DNA of 64,000 nucleotides from Lepturacanthus savala (taxonomy: Eukaryota; Chordata; Actinopteri; Scombriformes; Trichiuridae): contig CM060471.1 of NCBI GenBank assembly GCA_030544235.1, positions 1,188,348 to 1,252,347 of the forward strand, given 5' to 3'. Made by a program: the position numbers and the translations under genes. The notes beneath the pieces are model-generated. The model made no database searches, was not told the DNA's origin, and saw only the letters and a list, made by a program, of their open reading frames with translations. This document shows, piece after piece, positions 23,893 to 34,800 of this stretch; position 1 is the stretch's first letter; the number at the start of each line of letters is the position of its first letter.

Positions 23893-24294
23893 GTTTGTGC
23901 ACTTAAATGCTGCTCCTTCTCTGACAGCTTGTGTGTTATTATCAGGTCACATTCACACCTAAAGATAAAACATGCGCGTTAGATCTCTGGAGAGAAGAGC
24001 TTTATTTAGATTTTATTTAAAATGGGCCTGAAAGAGTCATACGATGCTCCCCATGCTGCGGTTGTCATTTCTAGAAACAAACATGTGGAGAGAATGTGTG
24101 AACGCGCCTGCAGGTGAACGCTGACCCCTGGTTTACGCATATTTTGCAGGAATCGTAATTGGCAACGCAGATCGAGGTGATAAAATAAAAGGCAAACATT
24201 GTCTACCGATCCTTTCACACATTTAATGTTTAACTATTGTGGTTTTACTTTACTGTGGGATATTAACTATCCCATGAGCACATTTTTAATGTTT

Positions 24295-24355
<61 letters not shown>

Positions 24356-27300
24356 CATGAATCCAAATCAAATCTCAGTTAAGTCCGCTCTACGTTTCAT
24401 CATTGAGGGGGCAGCTGTTAAGCAGCTTGGAGAGATGGACTTCAAAATGAAATAGTGGCCTTGGTTGGTGATGGACATTAGAGCTGCAATCATAAATTGA
24501 TTAATTGCCAACTACAACTGTTTTAGTTAATTAATAATTTAATTAATGAGTCAATTGAATTGACTCATTAATTAAATTGAATTGACTTTACATGTAATCT
24601 CATCCGGTGTGAACAAACCATTAGAGTCAAGAGTCATTGAAAATAAACCTTTGGAGGCTCCCACAATAATGTCACGAGGTCATTTGTGGCTAATTGTGAT
24701 AGGCATCTTTCACTGCTAGGCTTTGGTCATCAGAACTGCCAATGCTGGTTAAAGCTTGCATAAAGTGAGCTACCTCCACCTTTTATGTACATATAGATTC
24801 AGATCTTCATTAAGTCCAGGATAAAGGGTAGTCCTAAATTGAAATAAACTCTCCAGTTGTTTGAGCTTATTAATCATGCTACCATTATGTATTGATTCTG
24901 GGATAAGACCTATGCCCACAGCTTTCAGGATAAATGCATTGCTGTTGTCTATGTTTATCCATAGGATAGTCATTGTTTTTAGTCTTTATGGCATATTAAT
25001 GCTCTGCTACTCTGTCTTTTAGTCTGTTTTGTTCTTTTGATATGAGGCACATTGAACACAGGACACTCCAATTTGTAAATGACAAATGTCTTACTGTTAA
25101 TACAGTGTCTTATTGACTTTTTTCTCAATGGCTATCCTTAAAGCTGTTGCATTTTAACATATTAAAGTAATGATTACAATGACCACAATGTGGAGGGGAG
25201 CCAAGTAGTTTTGGGATGCTTGTACTACATTGTGTGTTTCCCTTTAATATAAATCAATCATAGATAATTTACTTTTTAGGAAGCTGCCCCTGCTTACCTC
25301 TGAGTATTTATTTGAAAGAGATGAAGTATGTGAACTCAGAGGCAACATAGTGGATCAATTGTTTACCTGTTGTGCTCACATTTTGAATATAAGAACAACT
25401 TGAGTTGCATATAAAACAAAGCTGATCACTTAATTTTCAGTTGTTGGTACATTTAAATATTATGGGTGCTCTCTGGCTTTATACACTGGCAATGGTAACA
25501 TTAGCTTACCTTGTTTTTTCAGACTGGAATTTTGCTGAAAATTTTGCTAAAAGCCATTGATTCCACTTTTCTTCACCTGTCAAATCAATTTCATTTGTAT
25601 AGCCCAAAATCACAAATCACAGATTCACCCCAATGGTTTTTACAGTTTGTACAACAGCAACACAACATCCCCTGACCTTAGACTCTCACATCAGACAAGG
25701 AAAAACTCTCTCAAAAAAAACTTTAACGGGGAAAAGAAGGAAAATCCTCAGGAAGAGAAACAGAGGAGGATCCCTGTTCCAGGATGGACAGGCTGCAATA
25801 GATGATGTGCACAGGATGGAAACAATACATTAGAACAGGAGAAGTTGAGCATGGCATTAAATAAAATACCAGAAATATATAGATTCATGGTGTATGTGGA
25901 GGATGAGGGGACAGGATCCATTGCAGCTTCCAGGTTTCACCAGGACAGCATCAGACCCTCCAACAACAGAAGCTCCTTCAGTGCAGCATGGTCTGAGAAT
26001 GAGAAAACACAAAAAAACAGATTTAAAAATGGTTCATCAGTGGGTCATGAGTGTTACAGATGGAAGAAAGAGACAGAAGCTCAGAGTATTTCATAAGGTC
26101 CCAGCAGTCTAAACCTATAGCAGCATAACAATGTTCTAGTCCATCCAGGACCAGTCCTAACTATGAGCTTCTTTAAAAAGGAAAGATTTAACCTGCTCTT
26201 AAATGTAGGAAGGATGTCAGCCCCCCAGACTGAAACAGGAAGATGATTCCACAGGAGAGGAGCCTGGTAGTTGAAGGCTCCGCTACCATTTTGATTATGG
26301 GGACCTCTATTAAGCTGCATATCGGGAGCTCAGTGTTCTCTGTGAATGATACAGAATTATGAGATCCTTAGGATAGAATGGAGCATGACCATTAAGAGCT
26401 TTGTAGGTGAGGAGGAGGATTTTAATTGTATTCTTGATTTCACAGGAAGCCAGTGAAGAGAGGCTAATACTGGTGAGATATGATCCCTTCTTCTAGTGCC
26501 TATTAATATACATGCAGCAGCATTCTGGATCAGCTGGAGAGTCTTTAGAAATATAGGGAGTAAGCCCAATAAAGAAACTACACTTTAGAAACAAGTCCAA
26601 AAAAACACAACCATACCAATATTTGCATGTGACTTGACAAAAGAAGGCCAAAGTTGCTAATCATAAGTGGATTTGGTAACTGTGCCATTCACATCTCCCT
26701 CACTTGCTTCCTTTTCTTAAGCTCTCCCACTCAGGGAAAACACAAGGAAATAGAGGAGAAGCCAGAAGTAGAATTCAGCTGTATGTAACCTCCATGCTCA
26801 ACACTGATGTTATGCATATGGCTGGTGGAGGCTGTGTACCAGCCAATTCCGTTGATTCCTGATTTTCTTATCTGCACATCGAAATTGGTTGGACTGTTAG
26901 TGCATCTTAGATAGATTTAGGGAGGGGCTCTGTTTTTCGGGTGATGCATTGGTCTCTACAGGTTTTGTTTCTTGCTTTCCAGAATCCTAAATGCACCATT
27001 TGGTGGCCATAAAACTGCACCATTTATGATTTCACTAAAAAGAGACAATTGATGAATAGATAACATTTAGACCTTTCATTTTTTTGAGCCCTGTAGTGCA
27101 TATGCTGTGACATAACATCAGCCTTATGTCTGATGTTGATGGTGATTCTTTTTATTGTACATTTTTGGATCATACAAAATAAAATTTTGATAAATATTAC
27201 CTGTTTTTTTTTAAATAATTATCAGCCTGTGCCAACGACATGATATAATCCTGTATCCTTATTTTTTTCTTAAGATTTTTTTGTGTTATAGACACCTTTT

Positions 27301-29535
27301 ATTATGCAGTAGCTAGGCAGGAAATAATGGGAAAGAGAGAGGGGGGAGACATGCAGAAAAATAATGCAGGATTCCAACCAGGTTGGCTGCTTAAGAGCAA
27401 AGCTCTATGTGACCAATGCCCTGAATAAAAGATTCCAGCATATATCCATGTGGCCTTGACTAAACTAGGTGACCGACACACTTATCAAGCAGCTGCTTAG
27501 CACAGTCTACATCTTAAACAAAAAGTAATGAAGTACTCTGAAATAGACAGATACACAGACACAGTGGTGCAGTGGCCTCACAGCAAGAAGGTTCATGCTC
27601 AAGTCCTTGGTCTGGGATCTTTCTGTGTGGAGTTTCATGTTCTCTCTGTGTCTGGTGGGTTTTCTCCAGGTTCTCCGACTTCTCTAAATTGAGACTCTAA
27701 ATTGTCCATAGGTGTGAGTGAATGGTGTGCTTCATGATAGACTGGTGACTATCTGGGGTGTATCCCTGCCTCTCACCTGTAAGCGCTGGGATTGGCTCCA
27801 GCAGACCATGTGACCCTAATGAGGAATAAGTGGGTATAGAAGATGACTGACTAATTGAAATAGATAGCCATACACCTAGTGTTGTAGATACCCAGAACTG
27901 ATCAAGCATACCACTGAGTCACTTTGACTTTAAACTTAAGTTGAAAATTTCCTTTCTATCACTGATCTCATTAACATAAAATAACACCAGAATTATCACA
28001 ATGACCCTGTGTGTGTTTTTCCTGCAGACGTCCAGCAGCTGTTGGCAATTAAAGAAGAAATTTCGCATGAATGCAGCCCCAGTCTCGACCAGGAGGAGCC
28101 TCTACACATAAAAAAGGAAGGGGATGAATTCTGGCCTGGTCTGGAAGAGGAAGAAGAGCTTAATGGAGTAGACAAGGCTGATATTGCTGCTGAAGGTAAT
28201 GAGGAGAAACCTCAGCATTTACATCTTAAGCAAAGCCTAAGTCCAGACCATGATGTTCCAGAGCCTCTACACATAAAAGAGGAAGATGACCTCTGGACCA
28301 GTGTGGAAGAAGAGCACCTTAATGGAGTGGTCAAGGCCAACCTCCTCACTGAAAATGAGATGAAATCTCATATTCAAAGCCCAATTGAAGACAACAGAGA
28401 GGACGCTCCAGCCAGCAGCCAACATAAACCCATGAAAACCTGTAGTGACCCAAACCTAAATTCAGATAGTAGTTCACTACCTAAAACTGATGGAAAGTCC
28501 TGTAACCCCACAGACAAACCTTTTGATTGTGGTCTGTGTAAGAAAACTTTTAACCGCCATGTTGATCTTAAAAGACATAACAGGGTTCACACAGGAGAGA
28601 GGTCATACAGCTGTGAAGAGTGTGGGAAAAGATTTAACTACCTACACAGTCTAAAAAGACACAACAGAGTCCACACAGGAGATAAACCATACAGCTGTGA
28701 AGAGTGTGGGAAAAGTTTTAGCCGACTCCATAATCTGAAGGCACACAACAGAGTCCACACAGGAGAGAAACCACACATATGTGGTGTGTGTGGTAAAGGA
28801 TTTACCCAATTCAGTAGTCTAAAGACACACAACAGGGTCCACACAGGAGAGAAACCATTCCGGTGTAGTGAGTGTGGGAAAACTTTTACCCGCCTCCTGA
28901 GTCTAAAGACACACAACAGAGTCCATGCAGGAAAGAGCCCCTGCAGCTGTGAAGAGTGTGGGAAAACATTTAACTACCTCATTGATCTAGAAAAGCACAA
29001 CAGAGTCCACATGGGCGATAAACAATACAGCTGTAGTGAGTGTGGGAAAACATTTACCCGCCTCATGAGTCTGAAGACACACAACAGAATCCACACAGGA
29101 GAGAAACCATACATCTGTGCTGAGTGTGGGAAGACATTTAACTACCTTCATAGTCTAAAGACTCACAACAGAATCCACACAGGAGATAAACCATACAGCT
29201 GTGGTGAGTGTGGAAAAACATTTAGTCTACTCAATAATCTAAAAGCACACAACATAGTCCACACAGGAGAGAAACCTTACAGCTGTGGTGAGTGTGGGAA
29301 AAAATTTACCAACCGCCGTAGTCTAAAGATCCACAACAGAGTCCACACAGGAGAGAAACCATATGTCTGTATAGTGTGTGGAGAAAAATTTACCCGACTA
29401 GAAAGTCTAAAGACACACAGTAGAGTCCACACAGGAGAGAAACCGTATAGCTGTGATAAGTGTGGGAAAACATATAACTACCATGTTGATCTTAAAAGGC
29501 ACAACAGAGTCCACACTGGAGAAGAGAAGATTTAA
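23829..29535 (+). CDS. C2H2 zinc-finger protein, 12 fingers, 2 exons
   Basis: Probable nuclear DNA-binding regulator. Exons 23829-23892 and 28028-29535 join in phase (split GAC codon) to give 523 residues. The N-terminus MSEKHRQQPSP leads to DVQQLLAIKEE, the usual lead-in of a large fish-expanded zinc-finger family with no KRAB, SCAN or BTB domain. Two acidic modules follow, each with an LHIKKE or LHIKEE site that fits the SUMO consensus, an FW or LW pair and an LNGV motif, evidently an internal duplication. Twelve consecutive C2H2 fingers start near residue 193 with FDCGLCKKTF. Helix residues -1/3/6 run R/D/R, Y/S/R, R/N/A, Q/S/T, R/S/T, Y/D/K, R/S/T, Y/S/T, L/N/A, N/S/I, R/S/T, Y/D/R. Linkers are TGEKP except after fingers 1, 2, 5, 6 and 8. 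No one-to-one orthologue can be named. Confidence 0.9.
24301..24353. repeat. TA dinucleotide microsatellite
   Basis: About 26 uninterrupted TA units in the zinc-finger gene intron. Such runs extrude cruciforms and vary in length. Confidence 0.95.
24536..24578. repeat. Near-perfect palindrome, 21-bp arms, 1-bp centre
   Basis: AATTTAATTAATGAGTCAATT at 24536-24556, one G, then its exact reverse complement at 24558-24578. Each arm contains TGAGTCA, the AP-1 core. It lies about 180 bases from the TA run in the zinc-finger gene intron. Confidence 0.85.
25560..26575 (-). pseudogene. LINE (L2/CR1-like) 3' end with reverse transcriptase C-terminus
   Basis: On the minus strand, 26569-26100 encodes the C-terminal tail of a LINE ORF2: LQLIQNAAACILIG, HISPVLASLHWLPV, then APLLWNHLPVSV and TFKSRLNLSF in another frame. 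From 26100 to 25560 (minus) is the non-coding 3' tail. 5'-truncated, as usual for LINE copies. The same tail occurs at 33745-34035. Inserted in the zinc-finger gene intron. Confidence 0.75.
26600..27550. other. Intron DNA of the zinc-finger gene
   Basis: Nothing recognisable beyond AT-rich sequence. Short frames are not supported by any family resemblance. Confidence 0.65.
27560..27860 (+). repeat. SINE-like teleost interspersed repeat, copy 2
   Basis: Same element as 12773-13095, in the same orientation, with the CTCACAGCAAGAAG, TGGAGTTTCATGTTCTC, GGGATTGGCTCCAGCAG and GAAGATGACTGACTAA landmarks. Copy 2 keeps a longer segment after AAGAAGG (TTGGTCTGGGATC) and lacks the AAAAACATGC stretch found in copy 1. 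Confidence 0.75.
28028..29535 (+). CDS. Zinc-finger gene exon 2
   Basis: Acceptor TTTTTCCTGCAG at 28016-28027. Encodes the acidic, SUMO-motif region and all 12 fingers, ending EEKI and TAA at 29533-29535. The open frame runs a few codons upstream of the acceptor, but that part is intron. Confidence 0.9.
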
Positions 29536-30274
29536 GCTGCAGATATGTCTCAAAATGCTGGGACTGAACTGGCTGGCATGTTCAGCCTGAAAAAATGAAT
29601 GGTTTAGGGATTGAAAAGTTGGTTACAAGCAGAACCATTTTTTTTCTTGGGAACTGTGACATCATTAGTGGGTGTGTCATTGTCAAGCTGGAAGGAGAAG
29701 GCAGCTAATGACAACATGGAAAAGAAGACTTTGCTGTGGTTTGCTGAAAAATCCAAATGTTTGATGGTGAATTTACATATTTACAGAGTTAAAAAAAAAA
29801 CAAAGCAGTACAAGAAATAGCAAGTTATAAGCAGAACTTGCAGAAGAGATGGCCAGGCTGGATTCACCCTATCCCTGACTACCATGGAGTAATGCAGACT
29901 GGTTCTCCAGAAAGCACTGAGGTTCTATGACTCCAGAACAGATCCAGAACCACGACTGTCTGATACGACCAACAGAAGAAATACCAGACAGTTGTGTACA
30001 CCTTAAAGATATCCACAAAGAAGACAAACATAGCAGTCTGCTAAAGACAAGCATACTTGTAAGAATATTTGTCATTTTTGTTATGTGAATTTTAAAGCCT
30101 GGCTAAGTATGAGGTGACTCAATAGTTGAGGGGTAAGGGAACAAATGCCCCAAGCAGCCAATCATTGGTTCAATTTCCGACTGGCTGGACAGTTTTATTA
30201 AACACTTCCCATGTATACAATATCAAATAAGGCATAACATACTAGAAAGGCTATCTATTAACCCAGTTTTTAAC
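29536..30274. other. Downstream flank of the zinc-finger gene
   Basis: Probable 3' UTR at its start. No canonical AATAAA is seen near the stop; an AATAAG at about 30225 is the closest variant. No other gene is supported. Confidence 0.5.
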
Positions 30275-30975
30275 TAGATTTTGACCTGAAACTCACCAAA
30301 ATCATATATATTGGAATGAGTGTCTGTATGAGTTGAATTGGAGTTTCTTGTTACTCTATGATCAAGTGTGTTCACAAGGACTGCAACTGATTGAGTTGGC
30401 CACTTTCTTAAAATATCCTGTCTCCCAGCTCTAAATAGCCTGTTCTGTTCTGACATTTACTCTGTCTGTAATGTAACACTGTCTGTGTGTTACTGTGGAA
30501 GTTAAAAAAACACTTATTTTTAAAGCACATATGTTCTCCTTTCTTTTTCATAAGATGCCACACTGTTCAGAGCCAGTGTGGCTTCTACTAATGCATTGTG
30601 GGGTCAATCAGGACTGTTTTCTTTCTGTTTGGATCTTGGGAGGGTTGCTGAGGAGGCGTCTAAGGAATCTGCTCATTCAGTGCTGCACTCTGAGCCACCA
30701 CAATCACAACATACCGTACTATAGGTCTGTAAGGGAGTTTAGAAAGGAAATCAAACTGCAAATCAGGTATTTAACATTTTCCTTTTGCATAGTACTGATT
30801 TGGTACATATTCAGATTCAAGTGGTCCAGTCATCTAGAATACTGGATCATATTTTTTACAAAGAAAACTGATTTCATCTCAGTAGGTTGTTTATTTCTCT
30901 GTTCTTTGCTAAAAATTTGGTACTTGTACTAGGATGTTCAGTCGGCACACTTCCGATTAATCATTCAACTGTAGT
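30275..30975 (+). repeat. Diverged duplicated segment, copy B
   Basis: Colinear and same-strand counterpart of 19375-20490, shorter because of several deletions. Its distance to the zinc-finger stop (about 740 bases) resembles that of copy A to the sialyltransferase stop (about 790 bases). Confidence 0.8.
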
Positions 30976-31700
30976 GAATGATTGACAATGTCTAAATATG
31001 TTAAATAGGCAATATGTGACACAGGCAAGTATATATTTCAAGATGTATGAAAACATCTCCAGTGATTTCAAATGAATATTTGGGTTAAAATGGAGAATAT
31101 GATTTTGATATTATGTATTTAGAGTATATACAGGGTGTCTGTTATTTAACAAATCAAAGAAAACTACTGTATATTGTTTTGCTACCCATGTAAAAACGTC
31201 AAACCTCAATAGCTCCAAACCACTCAGAATGTAGAAGTCTTGAATTTTTGTTTATTCAGAAGTGATGTTGGAAAAATTTAAGAGAAATACATCCAAAGTC
31301 CCCCCATTATAAAATAAACACTAAACTTTGCTTTAATAGGCATGATTGTGGAGGCATAAGCTGCTATTTGAAGACAAGGATGTATAATTTTATTTCAGAA
31401 GCATATGTTTATTTCTCATATAGATATAGTTTCCTTTATAATACTCTCTGACAGATAACATAATATTTGCATCTTTATTACAAGGAATGTTTTTAATCTT
31501 TTAGCATTTTTTTAATCAGTGAGTAGGAGATCATTTTAATCATTTTAATTAGCAGAAAAAACACATTCTGTTAATTACTAATGTTGGACATGATATTCAG
31601 CCAAGGAAGTATTCCTTTTTGTAACTTTAACACACCTTTACTCCATCCTTTTTGTTGCTATTTCTTGTTGGAACTGTAATGATAACAAGTCTTCATAGTG
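30976..31700. other. Intergenic DNA between convergent genes
   Basis: AT-rich; nothing recognisable was seen. The zinc-finger gene ends to the left and the EF-hand gene's last exon begins to the right. Confidence 0.65.
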
Positions 31701-31804
31701 CTTCAATCTTTCATCGACCGCAGCAGGAAGAGGGTACATCTGGTTTGTTTGTCTCATCCGTCAAGCTCCTATAACTCTGGAGCTCACATGAATGATGAAG
31801 ATCT

Positions 31805-31848
31805 TTACTTCTTTGGTTCTGTCTGCAGCTTCACCATGTCTGAGAACT
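31805..31848 (-). CDS. pvalef: EF-hand gene coding exon 4 (C-terminus)
   Basis: Completes E113 and encodes FSDMVKLQTEPKK and TAA. Found by searching for an exon that begins AG TTC after an acceptor; TTTGCTTCACAG precedes it. The short, slightly basic C-terminus fits the PVALEF type. Confidence 0.75.
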
Positions 31849-34800
31849 CTGTGAAGCAAAGAGGCAGACACATAGAGCCAGATTAGAGGAATGTGGGGAG
31901 GACCTTATCACCAAAACTGTAGTAATTGCCCTTTGGAATTTTGTTATAATCAAACAAAACTATTTTGAGAACTTTCCTTCCAAATTAAGCACTAGATTTA
32001 AGCAAATGCTCAAATAAATTAACACCAAAAGAAAATCTAAAGAATGTGTGTTTCCAATTTGAATATCATGAAAATATTTATTCATTTTCATAATTCCATT
32101 CCACATTTTAAACTATTTTAACTATTTGTTTTTTTAATCTTTCAGCTGAAAAAACATGAAAACAGGAATTCCAAAAATTTGAATACTGTGCGAATTACAA
32201 TCGCATCAATTCAATCAAAATATGGTACTTTTCTTAATGATATGTTAATGTTCAGTGTTGGTTGGGAATCCCTTTGCCTTAATCACTGTCTCAATGCTCC
32301 GTGGCAGTGAGCCAATCAGCCTGTTGGTGGAGTTATGACAGCCCAGATTTCCTTGCTGCTTGCTGTCAGCTGCTCTTTGTTTTTGGGTCTGGTGCCCCTC
32401 ATTTTCCTCTTAGAAGTGAATGGTCTATAATTTTAAAGGTACGTTCCTTTTAACAATGAGATACAGAATATCAACAAGAAAATTCAGAAAACCACGGTAT
32501 ATAAAAGATATAAATTGATTTGCATTTCTTTGATTGAAATAAATTTTTTATCCCCTGCCAAACATTAACAATTCTGGCCCCGCAGACTGGTTAACTACTT
32601 CTACTGTTTAGACACTGAAAAAGACTTGTTACCTGCAGCAAAAACACCTAGTGGGGTATCACTGATCATGAGGAATGAGCCAAGAACTACACGGGAGGAG
32701 CTTGTTAATGATCTCAAAGCAGCTGGGACCATAGCCACTAAGAAAACTATAGATAACACACCATGCTGCAGTGGATTAAAATCCTGCAGTGCCCACCTGT
32801 TCAAGAAGGCACATGTACAGACGTCTTAACTTTGCAAATGAACACCTGAACAATTCAGAGGAGTCTTGGGAGAAAGTGCTCTGGTCAGATGAAACAAAAA
32901 TCGAGCTCTTTGAAATCAACTGAACTCGCCGTGTTTGGAGTAAGAAAAATACTGACTATCACCCCAAGAACACCGTCCACCATCAAGCATGGAGGTGGAA
33001 ACATGCTTTTGGGGTGTTTCTGTGCTAAGGAACAGGAGATTTCACTGCATTGATGGAAAGATGGACGGGGACATGTACCATAAAATTCTGAGTGACAACC
33101 TTCTTCCCTCCACCGGAGCACTGAAAATGGGTCATGGATGGGTCTTCCAGCACGACATGACCCAAAACATATGACCAAGGCAACAAAGGAACAGCTCAAA
33201 AAGAAGCATATTAAGGTAATGCAGTGGCCTAGCCAACCTCCAGACCTTAATCCCACAGGAAATCTGGGAGCTGAAGCTTTGAGTTGCAAAGCAACGGCCT
33301 CGAAACCTTAAGGATTTGGAGATGATTTGCAGAGAGGAATGGACCAAGATTCCTCTTGATATGCACACAAACCTGGTAATCAACTAAAAGAAACGTCTGA
33401 CAGCTGTTCTTGCCAACAAGGGTTTTGCCACCAAGTACTAAGCCATGTTTTGCCAGGGGATCAAATATTTATTTCACTTAATAAAACACAAATTTGTGTA
33501 TGTTTGTTATTTAAAGCGATTTCCTGGATTTTCTTTTTGATATTCTGTCTGCCACTATTTGAATAAACCTACCATTAAAGTTATAGATCTAACAACAGTC
33601 TTGAATGTATTTACGTCGTAGCTTATATTTAAAAGATCTGTTCTAGACACGGCTGTAGCCACCATTTTATTTGTTTTCTTAAGTTTTGTTTCATCTTAAT
33701 TTTTCCCCTTAGGCTACATTTCAGCAAGTAAAAATGTTAATGCAAATCCACACAAATCACAGATTTGCCCCAAGAGGCTTTACAGTTTGTACAACACAAC
33801 ATCTCCTGTCCTTAGACCCTCATACCATACATGAAAAACTCCTTTAATGGGGAGAAAAATAAATGGAAGAAACCTCAGGAAGAGTTTGCATACGATGGAA
33901 ATAATACATTCAAACAGGAAAAATTAAGCATGGCATTAAATAGATATCAGGTATATATTGAATTATGTATGTGGAGGATGTGGTGACAGGTAAGGAAGAG
34001 GCTGCATCCATTGGCTCTGGCCCTGGTTTCAGACGTGATTTAATACTTGAAAATTCCTTTCTTTTAATAGCAATGTATGTGAAGTTTTATTTACGCAAAA
34101 CAAAATTACAACTTCCTTGCTGAAATCTTTTAAAATGAAATCTCTTTTTTCCCTCATTAAAGGAGAAGAATCAATGAATATGCAAATATTTTTCATTTGC
34201 CTTAGCATTTTTTTGAGCCACCATAGATTCTCCTACACACTTGGGCTACTACCTCCCCACCAGACGTAGACAGAAACTACACACCGTACTTCTGATGTAC
34301 AATAGGTGTATATCTGCACCGGGTTCTCCCTCAGACATATCTGCAGATTCTTCTTAGTGACGTTGCATCAGTAGAGAGTGTAAAGAGTTCTTTACCTCTA
34401 TAGTTGATGCGCCCGTCTCCATCCTTGTCCACAGCCTGGATCAAGGCATCTGTTTCCTCATCAGAGAGGGGAGCTGATGGAGTCTCAGTTGGTACAGTGA
34501 ACAGAATGTACCTGTAAAAAGAGACATATTTATCACCTGGAATGGATTTTTAACTTCTTTTTTGTCCATTTTTTGTCATGGTTTTGGCCAGGTTTTTGAT
34601 TTCGACTCCGTTTTAATGGTTGTTGAAGCCTTTTTTTTTATTCTACTTGTTATTTGTTATTACACGGATCTCCTGCTAAACTGTGAACCATCCAGACTGC
34701 TTAGTTTTCTTATTTCTATCTCCAGAGTCAAGACTAAATATCAATAATCTGCAATCAGGTTTTAAACTGCACATATCTGGACCAAAGTCCCAAAAGACTT

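Noticed and set aside
28638..28916. Minus-strand frame with repeated FRL motifs
   Set aside because: It is the antisense of the zinc-finger repeats; the regular pattern comes from the fingers.
31698..31886. Plus-strand frame of 62 codons
   Set aside because: It overlaps the last exon of the EF-hand gene on the other strand, which has splice and phase support.
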